A stretch of DNA of 10,403 nucleotides from positions 1-10,403 of the forward strand of contig JAIRRF010000164.1 of assembly GCA_031256115.1 (NCBI GenBank), read 5' to 3'. Each line of letters begins with the position of its first letter. Within the stretch, counting starts at the first letter, position 1. Position numbers and translations under genes: made by a program. The stretch is from Treponema sp. Lineage in GTDB: Bacteria > Spirochaetota > Spirochaetia > Treponematales > Breznakiellaceae. Of the stretch, positions 6,031 to 10,403 are shown one piece after another. The notes beneath the pieces were generated by a model. That model saw nothing but the letters and a program-made list of their open reading frames with translations, did not search any database and was not told the origin of the DNA.

Positions 6031-7894
6031 TTACTTCTCCGGTACAAATGTCCCGCATTTTAACGGCATATGCTTCAAAGGTGTCTCCCAGCCCGAAAAT
6101 CCGGCTAATGACCAGGCAAAATAACCGCATGGCTGCCAACTGCCCAAAGCCCGGTAAAATCCTGGGGAAACGTTCCGGATGGTGGCCGGTGATTACTCGT
6201 TTTTTTAATAGAAACCCATGGCGGCGAAGAATGGCGGCTGTGCGCCGGGGATCCCATATGGACCAATGATCTGCCGGGCTCTGCTCCAAAAAAGAATATA
6301 AATTTTTCCGGCGGGAAATTCCCGCTGACGAAGGAGTGGAGAATGCAAAAACGCCTCCCATTTTAAGAAGGCCGTTCACCGCCTCCAGGGCATTACCGGA
6401 GTTTTCAAAGTGTTCAATGACATACCACATGGTAATTACATCGAATTGTTTTTGTTCTGTCAGTAATTCAGCCTGGGATTCAGGAAAAATTCCCTGAACT
6501 GCGTTGATTTTTAGGGTTTTTTTTACATATTCGACAGCATCGGGGGCCGGATCGGTACCGGTAACATCAAAACCCTGTTCTCTCGCGGCAACAAGGAAAG
6601 GCCCGTAGGCACAGCCTATATCCAATAAGCGTTTTGTAACATTAGGTGAATTTTGTTTTATATCCAGCAGGGTGTTGATAAATCGAAGCCGTTTTTCTCC
6701 GGCTTTTTGTATATGGGTAAAATCTTCCAGGTAGGTTTTCCCGTACTGTTTTTGATATTCCTCAAAAAAATAATTCCTGTTATATTCCACCGGAGTCAGG
6801 CCAAGCCTGCTCATATTGATCATGCCGCAGGAACAGAGCCGGTAGGTTCTGCCGGGGTAGCGGCCTACAACCCGCATTGTCCGGATGCCGCAGAGGGGGC
6901 AGTTACGATGAATAACAGGTTTTGCCTCCGGAAGCAGCTCCGCCAGTGTTTTTTCCGGGGTGGTTTCCAAACCCCAGCGCCGGGCGGCTTCCTCGCTTTT
7001 TTCAGCACAACAGGCAAGGAGTTCCAGTAAAACATTATTATCTTTTTTTTCTTTGCGTGATGCAAAATCCAGTGTTGCAAGCCCTGCGTGGTGGGAAAGC
7101 CTTTCATGATAAGTGCCGGGATTGACAAGCAGTACCGGAACCCTGGCATAAAGGGCTTCGAAGGCGGTAATCCCAAAATGGGTAATAAGCAGATCATAAT
7201 CCGCAAGAACTTCCTGTAAAACAAATACAGAACCGGAACTATCTTCGCAGGCCGGGTGGGTTCCCAAAATTGCGGCAATGCCCGCTTGTTCCAAAGTTTT
7301 CCGGTCAGTATTGTTATTTTTCCGTAATGGTCCCAAGACTACAGTAAAGGAAACATCTCCGGATGTGCAGTTTTGCAGGGTTAAAGCCGTATTTACCGTA
7401 AGCCCGGCGGCATCCTCGGCACCGAAAGAAATCAAAATTTTTAACGGCGGTGTCCGAAAAGTTTGAAAAACTTGTTCGGACAGCCCCGGCGTTTCTTTTA
7501 GAAACGCAGGCCGCCTTTTTTTTGGCAGGGGCAGCCAGAAGGGAGCGCAAATATTGGCATTTTTTCCTGAATGGAAGCCGGGCAGCAGATCAATCAAAAA
7601 ATCAATGTCATTCCGGGAAAGCCCTTCGTCGATGCCCAGAACCGGACCCAGGGTCATCCACTGTTTGAGTTCTTCCGGTTCCGTGCGGAATCGATCCAGC
7701 ACTATGAGGGTCCAGTTTTTTTGGAGGATTTCGTCTTTATGAAGCCAAAGTTCTCCGCCTGGGGTTACCTTTTCGGAATAAAGCCATGCTTCTGCTCCTC
7801 CGCCGCGAAGCGTCTTTACCAGCGCAGTTGAACGGAAGAGATGGCCCCCTCCCCTGCCTTGTTCACAGGCCGGAAGAACAAGAATCGAATTCAT
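6023..7894 (-). CDS. SpsG/PseG-like domain fused to SAM-dependent methyltransferase
   Basis: This is a 623-residue two-part protein. Residues 1-325 resemble SpsG/PseG, a GT-B-fold family whose PseG members hydrolyse a UDP-linked trideoxy sugar in pseudaminic acid synthesis. The motif GRGGGHLFRSTALVKTL (13-29) keeps the active-site-like His18. ILISFGAED (153-161) and DLLITHFGITAFEALYARVPVLLVNPG (234-260) match the nucleotide-binding half. Residues 331-357 hold a Cys pattern (CPLC and CSC) that may bind zinc. Residues 420-525 are a class I methyltransferase: RLLDIGCAYGPFL (422-434), VTGTDPAP (444-451), FDVITMWYVIEHF (484-496) and GGVFAFSTPS. The ATG overlaps the preceding stop in ATGA, with only a weak AGG upstream. 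Residues 138-148, between the two halves of the SpsG fold, are encoded by a 32-nt palindrome. The fusion suggests successive steps on one sugar. The substrates are not known. Confidence 0.85.
   Translation of the reverse strand: MNSILVLPACEQGRGGGHLFRSTALVKTLRGGGAEAWLYSEKVTPGGELWLHKDEILQKNWTLIVLDRFRTEPEELKQWMTLGPVLGIDEGLSRNDIDFLIDLLPGFHSGKNANICAPFWLPLPKKRRPAFLKETPGLSEQVFQTFRTPPLKILISFGAEDAAGLTVNTALTLQNCTSGDVSFTVVLGPLRKNNNTDRKTLEQAGIAAILGTHPACEDSSGSVFVLQEVLADYDLLITHFGITAFEALYARVPVLLVNPGTYHERLSHHAGLATLDFASRKEKKDNNVLLELLACCAEKSEEAARRWGLETTPEKTLAELLPEAKPVIHRNCPLCGIRTMRVVGRYPGRTYRLCSCGMINMSRLGLTPVEYNRNYFFEEYQKQYGKTYLEDFTHIQKAGEKRLRFINTLLDIKQNSPNVTKRLLDIGCAYGPFLVAAREQGFDVTGTDPAPDAVEYVKKTLKINAVQGIFPESQAELLTEQKQFDVITMWYVIEHFENSGNALEAVNGLLKMGGVFAFSTPSSAGISRRKNLYSFLEQSPADHWSIWDPRRTAAILRRHGFLLKKRVITGHHPERFPRILPGFGQLAAMRLFCLVISRIFGLGDTFEAYAVKMRDICTGEVNG
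7451..7482 (-). repeat. 32-nt palindromic element, copy B (inside coding region)
   Basis: On the minus strand the arms TGTCCGAA and TTCGGACA pair perfectly over 8 bp. After one bulged C, a 6-bp inner stem (AAGTTT with AAACTT) closes a TTC loop. It is in frame and encodes residues 138-148 (LSEQVFQTFRT) of the SpsG-like part. It matches copy A (262-293) at 27 of 32 positions, with one compensatory pair swap in the outer stem. Hairpin formation in the mRNA is expected. Confidence 0.8.
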
Positions 7895-8571
7895 AAACCG
7901 GCGCCTATAATTGTTGTTCCCAAATAGCGGGTTTTTACAGCCGCTTTTTCGTTCAATTGCCGGTAAAGCTTTTGGGCATATTCATAGTCTTCCGGGGTAT
8001 CAATGGTAAGCCGCAGCTTCGGAGCCAGGGAAGCCTGCCATTTCCGGGGCGCCAGGGGACGGTGGAGCCGGAACAGATCTGCATGGTTATACAGATAGGG
8101 CGTGACATGTTCCCGTTCTTCCGGCTTTGTTGCTTCCCTGTCTGCCCGAATCAGCGCTTCGGCCCTGATCAATTCCACACCGGCTCCCAGTGGGAGTCCG
8201 GTATAGCTTCCGTAGTCTGCGTCCAAAAATATAGTTTCTTCTGTCAGTGTTTCGGCGGCATCGGCAAAAATAAAGGGGTTATCCCCGGTGGCCCTAATCA
8301 CCCAATCCGGGGAATAACGGCGGATCGCAGTACAATACCGGGCAAGGACATCTTCTTTTGGGCCCGTACAAAGTTTGAAACCGATTTTTTCGGCCAGGGG
8401 ACTAAATGAAAGAACGCAGTCATCCGGGCAGGCAAGAATTCGGATATCGCCGGGAACAGTTTTAAGGGCTTCCATAACACGGAAAATTAAGGGTTCCCCC
8501 CCTATGGGCAGAAGGCTTTTCCCCGGCAGGCGGGTAGAATCAATCCGTCCCTGAAGGATCAGAGCAGTCAA
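7891..8571 (-). CDS. spsF: SpsF-type cytidylyltransferase (CMP-sugar synthase family)
   Basis: This family resembles CMP-N-acetylneuraminate synthetases and activates an acidic sugar with CTP. The 226 residues carry the diagnostic string LILQGRIDSTRLPGKSLLPIGG (4-25) for nucleotide binding. GPKEDVLARYCTAI (70-83), DWVIRATGDNPFI (89-101, with the metal-site Asp), LPLGAGVELI (126-135), EREHVTPYLY (152-161) and LRLTIDTPEDYEYA (186-199) follow. The start is TTG at 8571. GGAG lies seven bases upstream, the TTG overlaps the previous stop in TTGA, and the family's N-terminal strand begins right there. The open frame continues upstream to 8883, but that part overlaps the glycosyltransferase gene and resembles nothing. 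The length is slightly under the usual 240-250. The cytoplasmic product would supply a CMP-sugar to the neighbouring glycosyltransferase. Confidence 0.9.
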   Translation of the reverse strand: MTALILQGRIDSTRLPGKSLLPIGGEPLIFRVMEALKTVPGDIRILACPDDCVLSFSPLAEKIGFKLCTGPKEDVLARYCTAIRRYSPDWVIRATGDNPFIFADAAETLTEETIFLDADYGSYTGLPLGAGVELIRAEALIRADREATKPEEREHVTPYLYNHADLFRLHRPLAPRKWQASLAPKLRLTIDTPEDYEYAQKLYRQLNEKAAVKTRYLGTTIIGAGL

Positions 8572-9572
8572 GGGCCTGCTCCGGAGGGCCCGCCATTTGC
8601 ATGTTCCCAACGATCCGTTAAAGCCCTGGCATCCCTGCGGAAACGATTCCGGTTTTTTAAGACCCAGTTTCGCTGCCGGGTAAACTCCTGCCAGGCGCTG
8701 GGAAGGTCCCAGCCTATGCTGGCAAGATAACCGGGAAAGCGGCGCCAGGGTAAATAGGCATGATCGCTGCGCCATTCGGGGGCCAGATTTTTTAAATAAA
8801 AAAGACGGTATGAGTTTTCTGCCGTACTGTCCATAGGAAGCATGGGGCCGTCGTGGACGAGCCGAATTACCTGGGTGGAACATAATTCTTCATCCCAAAG
8901 GTAGGAACGGAATCCAAAATCCATAAGCTGCCAATGCGGATGGCTTATCTCCCGGTCAAAACCGCCAAGCTGCAAAAACCGTTCTTTATCGTACAGACCA
9001 AGCCAATCATAGGGGAAAAGCGTATTTTGATTTTCCCTGGCCGGAACTTCCGGCAGGGCCTTGATAGTACCACCCCGGGAAGTTCGGTAATGAACCGGAG
9101 AAATCAGGGTAGGCAGAATTTCGAACCGGGAATTCTGCACCGCCGGTACAGTACAGATACGCCGGCCGCCAAAATATTCGGACATTTTGGCCGCATTTAT
9201 TCCGTTAAAGAGCCTGTAATCGTTCCATAAAACAAGAAAATAGGGACAGGAAAGTTCTGCCGCTGCCAGGTTAATCCCTTCTCCGGGGGTGATTTTTTCT
9301 TTAACTAATATAAAACGGATAAAAGGAAAAAGACCGGAAAGTTCTTCCACATCGTAATGATCTTCCGGCCCTTCGATAGTAAGAATCGTATCGAATCCGG
9401 TTTTTTTTAGCTCCTGGAAGAGTGTCCGCCGGGGATAGCGGCCTCCGCGGTTTAAAAGTACCGCCGACAGCCCCGTCGATGCCGCCTGCTCGTTTCCTCC
9501 AACCGCAGTATAGGAAGGAAGCAAACCCTTCCAGCCTGAAAGAATATTAAAAGTTGTAAGTGTAGTACTCAT
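8568..9572 (-). CDS. Family 2-like (GT-A) glycosyltransferase
   Basis: The 334-residue protein has the outline of a GT-A glycosyltransferase. An N-terminal nucleotide-binding part includes NRGGRYPRRTLFQEL (41-55) and DTILTIEGPED (61-71). TPGEGINLAAAELSCPYFLVLWND (95-118) corresponds to the 'newcomer without experience' helix leading to the metal-site strand. LYDKERFLQLGGFDREI (193-209) and HWQLMDFGFR (213-222) match the acceptor-side region. The usual DxD is WND at 116-118, so metal binding is uncertain. The ATG at 9572 overlaps the upstream gene by 26 bases and has only a weak GGA. The frame extends upstream to 9665, but those residues overlap the SPASM gene. No membrane segment is seen, so a cytoplasmic or peripheral enzyme is likely. 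Donor and acceptor are unknown. A CMP- or UDP-sugar made by the adjacent genes, and flagellin or a lipid carrier, are plausible. Confidence 0.72.
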   Translation of the reverse strand: MSTTLTTFNILSGWKGLLPSYTAVGGNEQAASTGLSAVLLNRGGRYPRRTLFQELKKTGFDTILTIEGPEDHYDVEELSGLFPFIRFILVKEKITPGEGINLAAAELSCPYFLVLWNDYRLFNGINAAKMSEYFGGRRICTVPAVQNSRFEILPTLISPVHYRTSRGGTIKALPEVPARENQNTLFPYDWLGLYDKERFLQLGGFDREISHPHWQLMDFGFRSYLWDEELCSTQVIRLVHDGPMLPMDSTAENSYRLFYLKNLAPEWRSDHAYLPWRRFPGYLASIGWDLPSAWQEFTRQRNWVLKNRNRFRRDARALTDRWEHANGGPSGAGP

Positions 9573-10403
9573 CGCAAATTCCACAGGAACCGGGGGCATA
9601 GACTTTCCTGCAATGGGAAAGATAGGCTTCTTCTCCGCGTTTCCAGATCGTCTCCAAATCTTCATTTAGGGCATTGCCCACAATCATAAAATTTTCCGGG
9701 ACCTCCCGGCATAGGGGAACAGTTCCGTCTATAAGGATGGGAAAATCCCGCATCAGGTGCCAGCAGGGCCGCCGTTCCACCGGAGAAAGATCCACCGTCT
9801 GTTTTTGAGGAAGAAAGCCGCAAAAACTGTCGTACTTTTGGATAATGATTGCCGGTACTGAACTGCCTTTTGCCGGATCTCCGGCGGAATAAGCTTTCCA
9901 TGAACGGTAGAACTGTTCTATGGCATCTTCGGCTCCGCTGGTACGAATTGCTTCTATGTACACCCGGTCGTCCTTTCCATGTTCCCGAGGGAAGCAGGCA
10001 GACAGTTTTTTTGCAAAGGATACGGCTTCGCTTTCCTCTCCTGTTAGGCCGGGCATGGGCAGCTCAGAAGGACTAAGCGAAACGATCCAGGACAGGGCGG
10101 GTTGGCCGTTTAACCGGGGTTTTGCCGCCGCGGCTTTTTCGGCTGCTTTTTCCAAGTCAAAGCCTGCCCAGCCGCAGCCGGATGTTTCTATAATCAGGGA
10201 GAGTGCGGGCCTGTCCAATACGGACTGGATTAGTTCTTCCCGCCGGGGGTGAAGGGCGATTTCTCCCCAGAGGGAAAGATCGATAACGGCGTCACCGGAA
10301 AATTGTTCTATTTTGTCCAGAAGTACCGAAAAATCCGCCGGGGAAAGAAAGTCTTTCCGCTCCGTTACGGGTATGTTTTTCCCGCCAAACTGCGGATAAG
10401 GAC
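9547..10403 (-). CDS. Spiro-SPASM-like radical SAM family protein (5' end outside window)
   Basis: The last 284 residues are present, and the reading frame stays open to the window edge. A TTG at 10218 is not a credible start, because upstream codons encode family-like sequence: DAVIDLSLWGEIALHP resembles the second beta strand of radical SAM barrels (…GWGEPLLHP). The C-terminus is SPASM-like. CWHLMRDFPILIDGTVPLC gives C-x12-G-x4-C, followed by SHC and CGIC near the end, probably ligating an auxiliary Fe-S cluster. SPASM enzymes commonly modify peptides or carry out redox steps. The spirochete-restricted 'spiro-SPASM' family fits, but the expected CxxxCxxC SAM cluster motif lies outside the window and cannot be checked. 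It is the earliest visible gene of the operon and overlaps the next by 26 bases. Confidence 0.8.
   Translation of the reverse strand, partial: PYPQFGGKNIPVTERKDFLSPADFSVLLDKIEQFSGDAVIDLSLWGEIALHPRREELIQSVLDRPALSLIIETSGCGWAGFDLEKAAEKAAAAKPRLNGQPALSWIVSLSPSELPMPGLTGEESEAVSFAKKLSACFPREHGKDDRVYIEAIRTSGAEDAIEQFYRSWKAYSAGDPAKGSSVPAIIIQKYDSFCGFLPQKQTVDLSPVERRPCWHLMRDFPILIDGTVPLCREVPENFMIVGNALNEDLETIWKRGEEAYLSHCRKVYAPGSCGICDEYYTYNF

Noticed and set aside
6311..6325. 15-base palindrome GCGGGAAATTCCCGC in the methyltransferase part
   Set aside because: It is a single copy inside coding sequence with no associated feature. I could not support an operator role.
6023..7894. Possible fusion by sequencing error of two genes (SpsG and methyltransferase)
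   Set aside because: The frame is continuous through a long linker, no internal start with a ribosome site is evident at the junction, and no stop or frameshift signature appears.
8572..8883. N-terminal extension of the cytidylyltransferase gene
   Set aside because: It overlaps the glycosyltransferase gene in another frame, has no family resemblance, and a TTG with a good ribosome site at 8571 sits exactly where the family's first strand begins.
9168..9191. 8-bp inverted repeat (GCCAAAAT / ATTTTGGC) in the glycosyltransferase gene
   Set aside because: It is a perfect stem, but no second copy is seen and it lies in ordinary coding sequence. Chance is sufficient explanation in 10 kb.
9573..9665. 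N-terminal extension of the glycosyltransferase gene
   Set aside because: It lies within the SPASM coding region, where the SPASM frame has conserved cysteines. The ATG at 9572 is the more sensible start.

Overview
The window comes from a spirochete, most likely a Treponema with about 45-50% GC (my estimate). The strongest evidence is a complete FlaA-type periplasmic flagellar sheath protein. It follows an amidase gene and a GerMN-domain gene, an order I recall from Treponema pallidum, and there is a partial gene resembling the spirochete-restricted 'spiro-SPASM' family. Every supported gene is on the minus strand, so transcription runs from high to low coordinates and the text below follows that direction.

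Positions 10403 to 3320 form one tight operon that starts outside the window. It encodes a radical-SAM/SPASM protein (partial), a family-2-like glycosyltransferase, an SpsF-type cytidylyltransferase, a fusion of an SpsG/PseG-like domain with a SAM methyltransferase, and an ATP-grasp ligase. An AmiC-type cell-wall amidase and a membrane-anchored GerMN protein follow. The first six genes overlap at every junction by 4 to 26 bases (ATGA, TTGA and longer overlaps), which suggests translational coupling. The first five look like a pathway that makes, CMP-activates, methylates and ligates an unusual sugar. The flagellar context suggests flagellin or envelope glycosylation, but that is inference.

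Positions 2843 to 1630 hold a separate unit: a good sigma-70-type promoter, flaA, and a strong intrinsic terminator. Directly after the terminator's T-run, at 1624, starts a small alarmone synthetase-like protein with C-terminal TPRs. Its only visible -10 box (TATAAT) is built into the terminator's T-tract, and it has no Shine-Dalgarno sequence.

Positions 376 to 1 hold a promoter, a leader with three hairpins, tRNA-Glu(TTC), a terminator, and a decayed tandem duplication of a palindrome plus half a terminator. The middle leader hairpin is a 32-nt palindrome. A close copy, with a compensatory base-pair change in the stem, lies in frame inside the SpsG-like coding region at 7451-7482. This looks like a dispersed palindromic element that can sit in a tRNA leader or within a protein, and it is the most unusual observation here.
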